Below, piece by piece: positions 49,902-59,243 of a stretch of DNA of 64,000 bases. Both the position numbers and the translations under genes were made by a program. Source of the stretch: ZC4RG35 sp040878345 (GTDB lineage: Bacteria; Actinomycetota; Acidimicrobiia; Spongiisociales; ZC4RG35); the NCBI GenBank assembly GCA_040878345.1, contig JBBDML010000026.1:1-64000 (forward strand). Direction: 5' to 3'. Each line of letters starts with the position of its first letter. Position 1 is the stretch's first letter. Below the pieces are notes generated by a model, which did not search any database, was not told the origin of the DNA, and was given only the letters and a program-made list of their open reading frames with translations.

Positions 49902-50731
49902 ATCATCACCGCAGCGCTCTTCCAGCTACGCGAGAAGACCCACACCCCCAACATGAGCACTGCAATCGAGCTCACAGACATATACGTGATGTTCCAGGCT
50001 GGCGGAAAGGCACCCTCATAGACGAAGGAGCGAAAGACCACCAGATAGCTGTACAAAGGGTTGATGTGAATGAATCGCAGGAGGTTCTCGGGGATGATCT
50101 CTATCGGGTAGAACGTAGGCACCAGCCAGATGACGAGTTGGAGGAGGACCCTGACGAAGTCCAACACGTCATAGAAGTGGATCGCGGCCGACGCGATCAG
50201 CATGCCGAAGCCCGTTACCAGGAGCAACATGGCCAGGGCGGGAATGGGCACGAACACCACGGTCCACGGTATGCCCCAACCAGTCGCCAGTTGGACCAGG
50301 AGCAGGATGGTTATGCCGATGAGGAAGTTCACCCCTGCGGCGAGGGCCGCGGTGACTGAGAAGACCTCACCCGGCACCCGGATCTTGCTCAGGATCCCCC
50401 TCGAACCCAGCAGCGATGAGCCGCCGGCCAGTGCTCCCTGAGAGAAGAAGACCGAGATGAGCAAGACGCCAGAAAGCAGATACACGACGAAAGGGACGTC
50501 GCTGCCGGTGGTGCGTGGGAAGATGGCCGAGAAGACAAACCAGAAGACGAGTGTGGTCAGGAGTGGGTTGAGAATGGTCCACCAGACTCCGAGGACAGAC
50601 CTCTTGTATCGGACTGTGAGGTCACGAGCCACAAGTAGACGGATGAGCGACCGATTCCGCCAGATGTTGCGGAAAGGCTGGATGATTCCACCGGTGCTGG
50701 TCGCCGAGTCGTAGATAGGTGTCGTGGTCAA
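49898..50731 (-). CDS. Polysaccharide ABC exporter permease (Wzm/TagG-like)
   Basis: A 277-aa ABC-2 membrane subunit with six helices. LIRLLVARDLTVRYKRSVLG and VWWTILNPLLTTLVFWFVFS open the domain; FVRVLLQLVIWLVPTFYPIE and FIHINPLYSYLVVFRSF are the typical end. TTG start at 50731; the divergent sulfatase-like gene begins only 16 bp away, so the two probably share or overlap promoters. With the ATPase it would export an undecaprenyl-linked glycan. Confidence 0.9.
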   Translation of the reverse strand: MTTTPIYDSATSTGGIIQPFRNIWRNRSLIRLLVARDLTVRYKRSVLGVWWTILNPLLTTLVFWFVFSAIFPRTTGSDVPFVVYLLSGVLLISVFFSQGALAGGSSLLGSRGILSKIRVPGEVFSVTAALAAGVNFLIGITILLLVQLATGWGIPWTVVFVPIPALAMLLLVTGFGMLIASAAIHFYDVLDFVRVLLQLVIWLVPTFYPIEIIPENLLRFIHINPLYSYLVVFRSFVYEGAFPPAWNITYMSVSSIAVLMLGVWVFSRSWKSAAVMM

Positions 50732-50747
50732 ATTGCATGCAGCCTAA

Positions 50748-52436
50748 ATGGACGGTACGGGCATGACGTCCTACCTGGGCGAGACTACGGCGACGGTAGG
50801 ACAAGAGAGACGCCCTCATCTCGGGATCGTGACGATCGTGGCGATGCTGGCTCCAGGGCTCGTCGTGTTCGCCTTACCGGCTGTTGATCTGATAGCGAGA
50901 AACGGCGAGTTCTTTGGTGGCGACTTCTCGGCCGGCCGCGACCTCTACTTCCTCGCTGTGCCTCTAATACTGGTCGGATTCGGCCTCTGGGCGGCTGCGG
51001 TCAGGGTGGTCGGTCGCTTCATGTTCATCTGCCACCTGCTGATCACCCCGGGATGGCTGGCGTACACCACACTTGGAGATTGGCGCCGGGCCTTCGGCGG
51101 AGTAATGGTCGGTCTCGCCATCCTGGCCACAGCCTGGCTCATCCATCGTCGCAATCGAGTCACCGCGATAGGCGGAGTCGGATTGTTCGGTGTCCTGCTG
51201 TTGATCGGCTCGATTGTGACCACGGTGCTGGAGGTGCGGAGGGATCCGGGGGGCGAGGAATCCGGGTCACCTGTGGCCAGTGCCGCGCCCGCTCCGTCAG
51301 CGGAACTGCCCAACATCTACCACGTGGTCATGGACGAGTACCAGACCCAGATGTTCGAGACCACCCTCGACGAGAGTGTGCGCGAGGCCCTGGCGGGGTT
51401 CACCTACCTTCCCGATACTCGGACCACCTATGGCAGGACGGAGATGTCCATGGCGTCCATCCTGGGACCCTCCGATTACGACTACACCACCACACCACAA
51501 GACTTTGTGGACGCCTCCCTACGAGGCCCTGAGTCGAGTCTTCAACTACTCCGGCAGATCGGGTACCGCATCACCGGGTTCACTCACATCCCATCGCTGT
51601 ACGGCTCACCGTCTCCGTTCGACGAGGCGGTCTTGTTCGAGGACTACGTCGATTTCGACCCGGGTGATGAGTACACGCGTCTCGCCAACTCGCTCTGGGT
51701 GTTCGCCTATATGCCGGGTTCCATCGCCCAACTCCTGCTTCCCGAGGATCACTACGCCCAACTCACCGGTCAGAACCTGCTCCCCGACGACGCCCCACCT
51801 GTTTCTGCTCTGTCCTTTGAGACCTTCATCAACAGGGAGCGTCAGGAGTCGAGCACCGGGCGTTACACACTGATGCACCTGATCCTCCCTCACTTCCCCT
51901 ACGTGATGTCCGCCGACTGTGGGTACACCGAGGGCGCAGAGTCCACCCCGGCCGATCAGGCGGCATGCGCGACCAGCCTCATAATCGCTCTAGTCGAGGA
52001 GCTGAAGGCGCTCGATCGATTCGAGTCGTCCGTCATAGTCATCCACGGTGACCACGGCGCTCGATTCGAGGTGAGAAGCGAGGAGTTGGTCAGACTCCCG
52101 AACGACTTCTTCAGCGAACAATGGAGTGACGCGCGCTCGAGACCGTTGCTGTTGATCAAGCCCGCCGGATCCGACGCCTCATCTTTCAGGATCTCGGATT
52201 ACGAGGCATTGCTGACCGACATCATGCCGACCATCTTCGACTCATTGGACGTGCCCTTTGTCGCCCATGATGCGAGGGTGTCGCTGCTGCAGGGCGATCT
52301 ACCCCGTCGGGGCACGCGCTATTACCACTTCTACGAAAAAGGCGACGACGGCCTCCCCGACGGCGAGTTGACCCGCTTCATCATCGACAACAGCGAGATC
52401 CGCTACGACACATCGATCTCTGTTCCCACCGAGTGA
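50748..52436 (+). CDS. Membrane-anchored sulfatase / phosphoglycerol-transferase-like protein
   Basis: A 562-aa protein (or 557 from ATG 50763). N-terminal ~170 residues contain about four to five membrane helices; from ~185 an alkaline-phosphatase-superfamily domain faces outside: NIYHVVMDEYQTQMFETTLD, YGRTEMSMASILGPSDYDYT (Thr/Ser nucleophile region), LMHLILPHFPYVMSAD, and VIVIHGDHGARFE (metal-binding DH). This is the layout of LtaS-like phosphoglycerol or sulfo-sugar enzymes. It may add phospho-groups to the exported glycan. Exact reaction not determinable. Confidence 0.8.
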   Translation: MDGTGMTSYLGETTATVGQERRPHLGIVTIVAMLAPGLVVFALPAVDLIARNGEFFGGDFSAGRDLYFLAVPLILVGFGLWAAAVRVVGRFMFICHLLITPGWLAYTTLGDWRRAFGGVMVGLAILATAWLIHRRNRVTAIGGVGLFGVLLLIGSIVTTVLEVRRDPGGEESGSPVASAAPAPSAELPNIYHVVMDEYQTQMFETTLDESVREALAGFTYLPDTRTTYGRTEMSMASILGPSDYDYTTTPQDFVDASLRGPESSLQLLRQIGYRITGFTHIPSLYGSPSPFDEAVLFEDYVDFDPGDEYTRLANSLWVFAYMPGSIAQLLLPEDHYAQLTGQNLLPDDAPPVSALSFETFINRERQESSTGRYTLMHLILPHFPYVMSADCGYTEGAESTPADQAACATSLIIALVEELKALDRFESSVIVIHGDHGARFEVRSEELVRLPNDFFSEQWSDARSRPLLLIKPAGSDASSFRISDYEALLTDIMPTIFDSLDVPFVAHDARVSLLQGDLPRRGTRYYHFYEKGDDGLPDGELTRFIIDNSEIRYDTSISVPTE

Positions 52437-52630
52437 GCGAAGACAGTCCAAAAGGGCTGTGGGCGATGGTTGAGGTGGGTTTTGTTTGGTAGGCGGGGCA
52501 ATGCCGTGAAGGGGATGGGATCCTGAGAACGTCTATCCGTTCGAGTTCCGGTCGCACTCGCAACAGGGCCAGGCCCTCGGGATGCAATCTACTATGTGAC
52601 CCTCCATCCGTCCGATCGGGGACAGCGCAC

Positions 52631-53419
52631 ATGCGAGACTTCGACGCCTTTTGCAAGAAACAACCCAGTCACCAGAACGCGGTCGACATCTTTCGGTCGA
52701 GTTGGAAGGCAGCGTTTCCCAGCAAGCTCGAGATCGAAGCGGGGACGAAGAACGTCTTCGAGAACCACATCGTGGAACGCGTCGATGCAGCGCTGTCGAC
52801 TGGAGTCCGGGGGTCACGAGTCCTCGAGATCGGACCCTACGAGGGTCACTACACGTACCAGCTGGAGCAGCTGGAAGTGGAGTCGATTACTGCCGTCGAG
52901 GTGAACGTCAAGAATTACCTGAAGTGCCTGATTGTTAAGGAAGTCTGTGGCCTGCGCGCCTCCTTCTTGCTCGGTGATTTCATGCAGATGGAGCCACGCC
53001 AACTTAAGGGATACGATCTCTGCTTTGCCGCGGGGGTGCTCTATCACCAGACCGATCCGCTGGAGATGCTGAAGAAGATGTCCGACGTGGCCGATCGGCT
53101 GTACGTGTGGACGCACGTCTACGGAGACGTCATCGACCGCGACATGCAGGCATACCCGAACTTCGCCGGGGGAATCGTCGTGGAAAAGGAGCTCATGGGC
53201 TACTCCTGCCTGCACTACTGCCGCTCCTATCTCTGGAAGAACGACGATCAGCCTCCGAAGGAGTTCTCCGGTGGTCCGCAGAGCTTCGCGTACTGGCTGC
53301 GCAAGAGCGATCTCCTCGCGTTTCTCGATCTGCTCGGGTACAAGCGGATCTCGATCCTGATCGACTCGGAGACGCATGCCGCCGGGCCGGTGTTGGCGCT
53401 GACGGCGGAGCGGTCCTGA
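52631..53419 (+). CDS. Class I SAM-dependent methyltransferase
   Basis: A 262-aa methyltransferase. SAM motif RVLEIGPYEGHYTYQLEQL, acidic loop TAVEVNVKNYLKCLIVKEVC, GYDLCFAAGVLYHQTDPLEM (motif IV-like). No signal. Typical of polysaccharide clusters, so a sugar O-methyltransferase role is likely, not shown. The 194 bp before it hold no gene that I can see. GC is lower than that of neighbouring housekeeping genes. Confidence 0.85.
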   Translation: MRDFDAFCKKQPSHQNAVDIFRSSWKAAFPSKLEIEAGTKNVFENHIVERVDAALSTGVRGSRVLEIGPYEGHYTYQLEQLEVESITAVEVNVKNYLKCLIVKEVCGLRASFLLGDFMQMEPRQLKGYDLCFAAGVLYHQTDPLEMLKKMSDVADRLYVWTHVYGDVIDRDMQAYPNFAGGIVVEKELMGYSCLHYCRSYLWKNDDQPPKEFSGGPQSFAYWLRKSDLLAFLDLLGYKRISILIDSETHAAGPVLALTAERS

Positions 53420-53422
53420 TCG

Positions 53423-54000
53423 ATGGCCTCTTCCTCACTCCATCCCCTCAAGGAGTGGAGCCTCCGGAAAGGCTTGCCAACCAGGTCGTCACCGAGGTCC
53501 GACGACTGGAAATACTTTCGTCTGGATCGGACCGGAGGATTCGGTCATCCGATCCGCGCGGCCTATACCACCTGGAAGTCACCCACTGGCGATCGCGTGG
53601 CTTCTGATATGAGGGATGATTGTCGTTTTGAGTTTCAAAGCCTGAAACACGAAGTCGACTGGGAGACCCTACGCGGTTTGTACCACTGGTCTGATGTCTT
53701 CCTCGCCTGTCCCAGATCCCAGGAAGGCTTCTACCTTCCGAGTCTCGAGGCGTTCGCCGCCGGATCCGTCCTCATACCCCGGATGTCGGAGGGAACATGG
53801 CCTCCTGCAGGTTCGACGTGAACTGCGTGGAGGTCGGGTATCAATTGCAGCAGTATTACTCGAGCGCTCTCCATGCACCAGCGGCGGCCGAGCAAGCACA
53901 GATCGAGTCGTTCCGCCAGTCCGCGTACTCGGTTGGGCCTGAATTCGATCTGAGGCTGGAGGGCGAGCGGTTTGCCGACCTTCTGGAAGAGATCTGCTGA
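53423..54000 (+). pseudogene. Remnant of a GT4-family glycosyltransferase in several frames
   Basis: Three blocks of GT4-like sequence in changing frames. Frame 1 (~53440-53590): PSPQGVEPPERLANQVVTEV and LYHLEVTH. Frame 2 (~53650-53790): LRGLYHWSDVFLACPRSQEG and FYLPSLEAFAAGSVLIPRM, the donor-site motif. Frame 1 again (53791-54000): GNMASCRFDVNCVEVGYQLQ to a stop at 54000. These are consecutive parts of one protein family, so at least two frameshifts and loss of the N-terminal half have occurred. It directly follows the methyltransferase. Confidence 0.7.
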
Positions 54001-54074
54001 CCTCACGGACATGGTGGACATAATGCTCCCCGGTGGTGCTGCTGCAGGCGATCCCTCAGGCACCCTGAGATGCC

Positions 54075-57000
54075 CTATCTTCCAACCGTGGGCGCGTAGC
54101 GCAGATCTCCCCGCGTCGATGCGCCGCCAACGTGGGCACCTAGCCGCCTCGCGTGCAAGACAGTCCTGTACAGATGCTCGTACTCCTTGCCCATGTCACG
54201 TGTGGTTGGGACCCCTCCGATGTCGATCTCGGCTGCCACGCGCTCATACTCAATCGGGTCGGCCGCAACCTGGAGGACGAGATCAAGTGCCCCTTCGGGG
54301 TCTTCGGTGTCGACGAGCCAACCCCCGCCGTGGCGCCCAATTCTCTCCCCAAGGGCGCCAAGCCGACTCGCGAGGACGGGAATCCCCGCCGCCAACGCCT
54401 CGGTGAGGGTGTGGGAGTAGGTCTCCGCCCAGATCGAGAACAGTCCCACGAAGGAGGGACGGATCTGTCGCACCAGGTCGTTGAATGCATCGCGCGAGTA
54501 GATCCCGTGCCACACGCCCAGGTCCTGGTACTCCTCAGCCAGATCGCCGACGATGTGAAACTCCAGCCGATTGGTTATGTCGAGGTCCCGAAGACGCCGG
54601 ACGAAGTCGGCCCCCTTATGGACGTTGAGGTTCCCTGGCAAGAGGATGCGTATCGGCTCGCCGAGTGAGGGTTTGGTCGCGAGCCGCAGTTGCTGGAGAT
54701 CACGCCCGTGCTCTATAACCTCGAATCGAACGTTGGCGAGCTCGGGATATGAAGCCAGGTAGATCGTCCGCGCCGTCTCCGAAGTCGTGACGAACGCATC
54801 GACGATGGAGAAGAGCCGGCGCCCGCGTTCCCTCCACGTGTACACCCATTCGTGTTTGAGCGGCGGTGCATCGGACAACCATCGCATCGGCAGGCGACAC
54901 GTCCCGGCGCCGGGGGTACAGGTGCCACCACAGAATCGGTCCCTCTCGTCGAGGAGATGGATCGTTGGACACGATAGGTAGAAGTCGTGGAACGAGACGA
55001 CGACGGGAATCCCTATGGCTCGTGCCACATGGGGGAGGTCGAAGGTGTGCCCGATGAGATGCCGCACGTGAACCAACTCGATGGCGTGTCTCACCAAGAG
55101 ACCCGCGACGTACTCTCGATAATCGGCTCGTGACTCCTCGATGACTCTCACCGGCGAGGAGAGTCGGAAGCTCTCGAGCTCTTCCAGGCCATCACTGCCG
55201 AGACGAGACACCACCAGTTTGCTGGCGTCGGAAGTGAGCACGAAGGTCTCGTACTCCGCCTGTAGCGCGGTCATCAAATCGAGATTGGTCGCTGGGGTTC
55301 CCCCCGCTCCCTCGTGGATCACGAACAGAACGCGAGTCCTCACACGGGGATTCTTTCGCAGGTGGGCGAATGCCTCCCCTACGGCGCTCCTGCTAGTGGC
55401 CAGGGTCGCCGACCCGAGGAACTGGCCCACCAGATACCCGTAATCGGGGTAGAACTCATCGAGCTTTTTCCGACCGGCCTGGAGCAGCAGAGCGCGTTCC
55501 GAACCGAAGCTCTTCGCCTTCTCGTGGAACACGTAGGTCGCATCGTCGATGATGTGTCGCCAACCTGCCCGCAGGGCCCGCATGCAGAGGTCGTTCTCCT
55601 CTCCGTAGCCCCTGGGGAATGCATTGGAGTCGAAGAAGCCAACCGTGCGCAATAGATCGCGCTTGATGTACATGCAAAAACCGTTGCCGGTCGGACCTTC
55701 GGGATGCAGGCGCCGACTGAGCCTTGTCACGGCTCGACCGATGTCGTCCTTGATCGCATCCGGTGGGAGCGGGTTCTCGATTTCGACCTCCGGGGCCGAG
55801 AAAGCCCCAGCGTTGTTGGAGAAAGGAGTCACCGTCCCCACTCGAGGGTCGGAGTAGGCAGCGAGACGCATGTTCTGCAGCCATCCCGGCGTGACTTCGG
55901 TGTCGCTGTTCAGGATTACGACGTCTCCATCGGTCTCCGTGAATCCTCGGTTTACGGTGCGGACGAAGCCCAGGTTCTCCGGATTGGAAAGGACGAGGAC
56001 CCTGTCGCTGGCATACCGCCCAAGGACCTGAGGGATTCGCTCATCGGTGCTTGCGTCGTCGATGATTACCACATGGGCATCCGCAGGGGTGTTCCGTATC
56101 ACTGAGGCCAGGCACCGTTCCACTGAGTCGGGCGCGTTGTACACCGGGATGATCACGGTCGGCATGTCGGTGGCCTGCATGCGAGCAAGCTGGTCTGCAA
56201 CCATCACCGACCCGGGCACCGAGGCCTGTTCCGCCGATAGGGACGATCGGGTCTGGGCCGGCATCGTCCGCCCGCGGCTCGACCGTATCAGACGGAACAC
56301 AGGACGGAACACGCTGGCGAGGGTAAGCCCCAGACGTACCACTCGGCGGGAGCGCAGCTCGGTGTACTGCCACTCCGCCGAACTGGCGGACTGCTGAGCC
56401 TCTTTCAGCTGGAGCCGCATCTCCGAGAACTCGTCGAGGATGACCGTTTGGCGGGCGTTGGAGGCCTCCAACTGGTCGAGATGGTCCTGCAGTGTCCGTC
56501 TTTCCTCCTCCAGCTTGCCTAGCTCCTCGACGAGGGCTGCTCGCTCGTTGGTGACGGCAGTCAGAAGCTCGCCCAGCTGTTCGATCTTCTCCTGGAGTGA
56601 GGCACTGGCATGTCTTTCAACCGGATCGCCAGGTGAGCCTGGGTCCCGGTACCACTGACCCCGAAAGCCCTGACATGCGAGACGAGTCGAAGGCTCGTCG
56701 GGAGCCTCTGTCAGCTGTCGGAAGAGCTCATTGGCCATGATCATCCTGGGTCCGACGCCAATGGCCTCTGCGGTCGTCGTGAGGAGCTCGGAGGAGACGA
56801 ATTCGACGGCCTCCTGCAGTTCCGCCTTTCCCGGTTCAGGCAGTCCGATGAATGAGGCGATGCGCCGAACGGTGAGGCCGGGGTCGCCTAACACATCCAT
56901 GATGGGCAAGACGAGACATCGGGAGCCGTTGAGGGTTGCGTCCACCATGTATCGGGTCCACAGGTCTGCAGAATGCTCAGGGTCGAATCCATTCCTCCGT

Positions 57001-57422
57001 TGGAGTGAGAGGGCGACGAGCTGAGGGTCACGGAGAGGCATGAGCAGCCCGTCAATCTCCGCCACCGAGCGCCAGAAAGGCATGAGAATCGACATCCGGG
57101 GGTCCTTCCAACCGAAGGGATGTTCCGGGTCGGTCAACCGCTCGACGAGCGCTCGGGCCTGGCGCCGAACGTCGTCCAGCGACGAGCTGTGCTCCCATCC
57201 ATGCCACAGGGTGGGTGGTTCGGACCAAGATCCGCCGAGTAGCCCGAGGACCTCATCATTCAACGACTTGATCGCCTCGTTCTCACAGAAGCCCCTTGGG
57301 TTCTCTGCGGAGCCAGGCATCAACTCCTCGGGTGGTCGCAGACTCACTCCGGCGATGTTGGCCAGCCGCGCCACGATCGAAGTACCGCTGCAATGCATCC
57401 CGGCGATGGCGACGATCCCCAT
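54075..57422 (-). CDS. Giant protein: sulfotransferase-like domain, coiled coil, family 2 and family 4 glycosyltransferases
   Basis: A 1115-aa protein. Residues 1-~250 resemble a sulfotransferase (PAPS loop VAIAGMHCSGTSIVARLANI, then PENPRGFCENEAI-like region). Residues ~270-350 form a coiled coil (QEKIEQLGELLTAVTNERAA). GT2 domain from ~410: PTVIIPVYNAPDSVERCLAS, VVIIDDASTDERIPQVLGRY, DVVILNSDTEVTPGWLQNM (DxD-like SDT) and GYGEENDLCMRALRAGWRH. GT4-like domain ~690-1115: RVLFVIHEGAGGTPATNL, VHVRHLIGHTFDLPHVARA and IWAETYSHTLTEALAAGIPV. Cytoplasmic by prediction. It could sulfate and glycosylate the same glycan; activity is inference. Confidence 0.85.
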   Translation of the reverse strand: MGIVAIAGMHCSGTSIVARLANIAGVSLRPPEELMPGSAENPRGFCENEAIKSLNDEVLGLLGGSWSEPPTLWHGWEHSSSLDDVRRQARALVERLTDPEHPFGWKDPRMSILMPFWRSVAEIDGLLMPLRDPQLVALSLQRRNGFDPEHSADLWTRYMVDATLNGSRCLVLPIMDVLGDPGLTVRRIASFIGLPEPGKAELQEAVEFVSSELLTTTAEAIGVGPRMIMANELFRQLTEAPDEPSTRLACQGFRGQWYRDPGSPGDPVERHASASLQEKIEQLGELLTAVTNERAALVEELGKLEEERRTLQDHLDQLEASNARQTVILDEFSEMRLQLKEAQQSASSAEWQYTELRSRRVVRLGLTLASVFRPVFRLIRSSRGRTMPAQTRSSLSAEQASVPGSVMVADQLARMQATDMPTVIIPVYNAPDSVERCLASVIRNTPADAHVVIIDDASTDERIPQVLGRYASDRVLVLSNPENLGFVRTVNRGFTETDGDVVILNSDTEVTPGWLQNMRLAAYSDPRVGTVTPFSNNAGAFSAPEVEIENPLPPDAIKDDIGRAVTRLSRRLHPEGPTGNGFCMYIKRDLLRTVGFFDSNAFPRGYGEENDLCMRALRAGWRHIIDDATYVFHEKAKSFGSERALLLQAGRKKLDEFYPDYGYLVGQFLGSATLATSRSAVGEAFAHLRKNPRVRTRVLFVIHEGAGGTPATNLDLMTALQAEYETFVLTSDASKLVVSRLGSDGLEELESFRLSSPVRVIEESRADYREYVAGLLVRHAIELVHVRHLIGHTFDLPHVARAIGIPVVVSFHDFYLSCPTIHLLDERDRFCGGTCTPGAGTCRLPMRWLSDAPPLKHEWVYTWRERGRRLFSIVDAFVTTSETARTIYLASYPELANVRFEVIEHGRDLQQLRLATKPSLGEPIRILLPGNLNVHKGADFVRRLRDLDITNRLEFHIVGDLAEEYQDLGVWHGIYSRDAFNDLVRQIRPSFVGLFSIWAETYSHTLTEALAAGIPVLASRLGALGERIGRHGGGWLVDTEDPEGALDLVLQVAADPIEYERVAAEIDIGGVPTTRDMGKEYEHLYRTVLHARRLGAHVGGASTRGDLRYAPTVGR

Positions 57423-57620
57423 CTCAGCGCTCCGAAACGGTGATGAGAGTTGGTCCCGTCCCGAAATGGATCACGTTCTCAGGAGCGGTGGGCTCATGGC
57501 TCGTCGGTGAGTAAACCGGAGCCGAAGTGGTTATCGCGACAGGGATGAGGATCCACAGATCTTACCCGAGCAAGACACGCGACCCGCAGCCTGTGAAGAG
57601 GTCTCATCGCTTCCGGATGG

Positions 57621-59243
57621 TCAGCAGAGTCGCGTTCGGGGAGGGTGATGAGCCACGTAACGACGCTTAACCGTCGTCGATGTGGTTGAACGGGCATTGG
57701 GCGAGAATATGTTGGGCATCAGCTCCCTCACCCGAGCCTCCCAGGAGTCCGCAAGAAGGAGCCTCTCGCCGTTGACAAGTTTCATCCGCCGCGCCGTGTC
57801 GAGCGCAACTATGAGCTCTCCGCACACGACACCATCCAATCCCTCTAGTGAGCGAAGTGGGGGAGCGGCGACAGGGACCCCCGAGGCCAGGTACTCGTAC
57901 ACCTTTAAGGGGCTGATCGCGTGTGTGGTCTCATTGACCTTGAAGGGGATGATCCCCACGTCGAAGCGCTGCAGGTAGGCGGGCAGCTCACTCTGTGGTT
58001 TGAGGCCCAGGAAGTGGACGTTGGGGGGCATCTCCGGTCGGGGCGCCTTGTCGTCGCCGATGATGACCACGGCAGCATCGGGGAAAGCCAAGGCAACCTC
58101 CCGCAACGCCACCCAATCGAACCAGTCTCCGTAGAGGGAGCCGTGATAGCCGATGATGGTCTCGGCCTCGGGGAGGTCATGGGGTCTCGGGGGGAGCTCC
58201 ACTCCGAAGATCTCGGCGTTGACCGCATTGGGCACCAGGATGGCATGCCGGCCCATGCGTCGCAGACGCTCGACCAGGTCGGGGGCCGAGGCGATGAGCC
58301 GACCGGCGCTCTCCACGAGCTGATTCTCCAGATCCGGCCGAAACCAGTCTCCGCCCAGTGAGGGATCCGACCAGTCGTCGATCAGGTCGTAGACCAGCTC
58401 CCAGCCGAGGTCCTGTAGGGCGAAGCCATGACCGATCAGAGGTGCTGCCGGCGCCTCGACGAGGACCAACCCAGATCGAGCCGCCCTGTCATGGTGGGCA
58501 GCGGGGTCGAAATCGCCCACCCGGTACTGCTCCAGGTTGGGGTGGATGTAACGCAGCCCCAGGTCCACCGTCTCTTGGGCGTCGTAGAGCGAGACCAGTG
58601 TGACGTGGTATCCCTGACGTAGCAGCTCCAGGGCGAGTTGGGTGCTGCGGGCCCCGCCGCCGATGTCATGCATTGGGACCGCGGCGAGGATCACCACCGG
58701 CTCTGTGGCGATCTCATCGCTTCGCCTGGTGGGTGCCGTACCCGGTGGCAGTGGGAGCAGCCCTATGCGATGACCGGCGTCCCTGATCCGGGCCAGGAGC
58801 CCGGGCAGTGGGCTCGACCCGACGGGCACACCCCCCAACTCGGCGAGGTCTGAGGACCGCATGGCGATCAGCCGTGGCCCCACGACAGGCTCTGCTCGTC
58901 GGCGGTCGATCAGCCGAGGACCCGGTGTCTCACCGACCACCGCCGCTCCGATCTCGGGGTCGGCGAGCAACGCTCGGACTCGCGCCCGGAGCTCCGTGCC
59001 CACCGGTCGTTCGGGATCCTCGACGAGCTCGACATCGTCCGGCGTGGCTCCCGCGGGGAGGGTGAGCCGGACCCGGTACGTGTCCGGTGTCACCGCCAGC
59101 CAGCGTTTGGCCAGTCGCGGGTCCTCCAAGAAGACGTCGACGTTGACCCTGGCGTGCCGGGAATGCTGATGGAGCCGGTACCGGGCCATGACCCGATCCG
59201 GGATCAGGGGGCGGAGCAGGCGCTTGGTCGCCAGGATCACCAT
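57621..59243 (-). CDS. GT4-family glycosyltransferase with extra N-terminal domain
   Basis: A 540-aa protein from ATG 59243, overlapping the next upstream gene by 7 bases. The first ~180 residues are an unrecognised region (RLLRPLIPDRVMARYRLHQH). The GT-B fold starts at ~180 with VILAAVPMHDIGGGARSTQL; donor-site end: IIGYHGSLYGDWFDWVAL, FLGLKPQSELPAYLQRFDVG and SPLKVYEYLASGVPVAAPPL. The frame extends further upstream to 60602, but as a shadow of the next gene. The 197 bp downstream (57423-57620) hold no gene I can support. Confidence 0.85.
   Translation of the reverse strand: MVILATKRLLRPLIPDRVMARYRLHQHSRHARVNVDVFLEDPRLAKRWLAVTPDTYRVRLTLPAGATPDDVELVEDPERPVGTELRARVRALLADPEIGAAVVGETPGPRLIDRRRAEPVVGPRLIAMRSSDLAELGGVPVGSSPLPGLLARIRDAGHRIGLLPLPPGTAPTRRSDEIATEPVVILAAVPMHDIGGGARSTQLALELLRQGYHVTLVSLYDAQETVDLGLRYIHPNLEQYRVGDFDPAAHHDRAARSGLVLVEAPAAPLIGHGFALQDLGWELVYDLIDDWSDPSLGGDWFRPDLENQLVESAGRLIASAPDLVERLRRMGRHAILVPNAVNAEIFGVELPPRPHDLPEAETIIGYHGSLYGDWFDWVALREVALAFPDAAVVIIGDDKAPRPEMPPNVHFLGLKPQSELPAYLQRFDVGIIPFKVNETTHAISPLKVYEYLASGVPVAAPPLRSLEGLDGVVCGELIVALDTARRMKLVNGERLLLADSWEARVRELMPNIFSPNARSTTSTTVKRRYVAHHPPRTRLC

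Noticed and set aside
57423..57620. Gene in the 198-bp gap between two glycosyltransferase genes
   Set aside because: Only short shadow frames; no motif from a known family.
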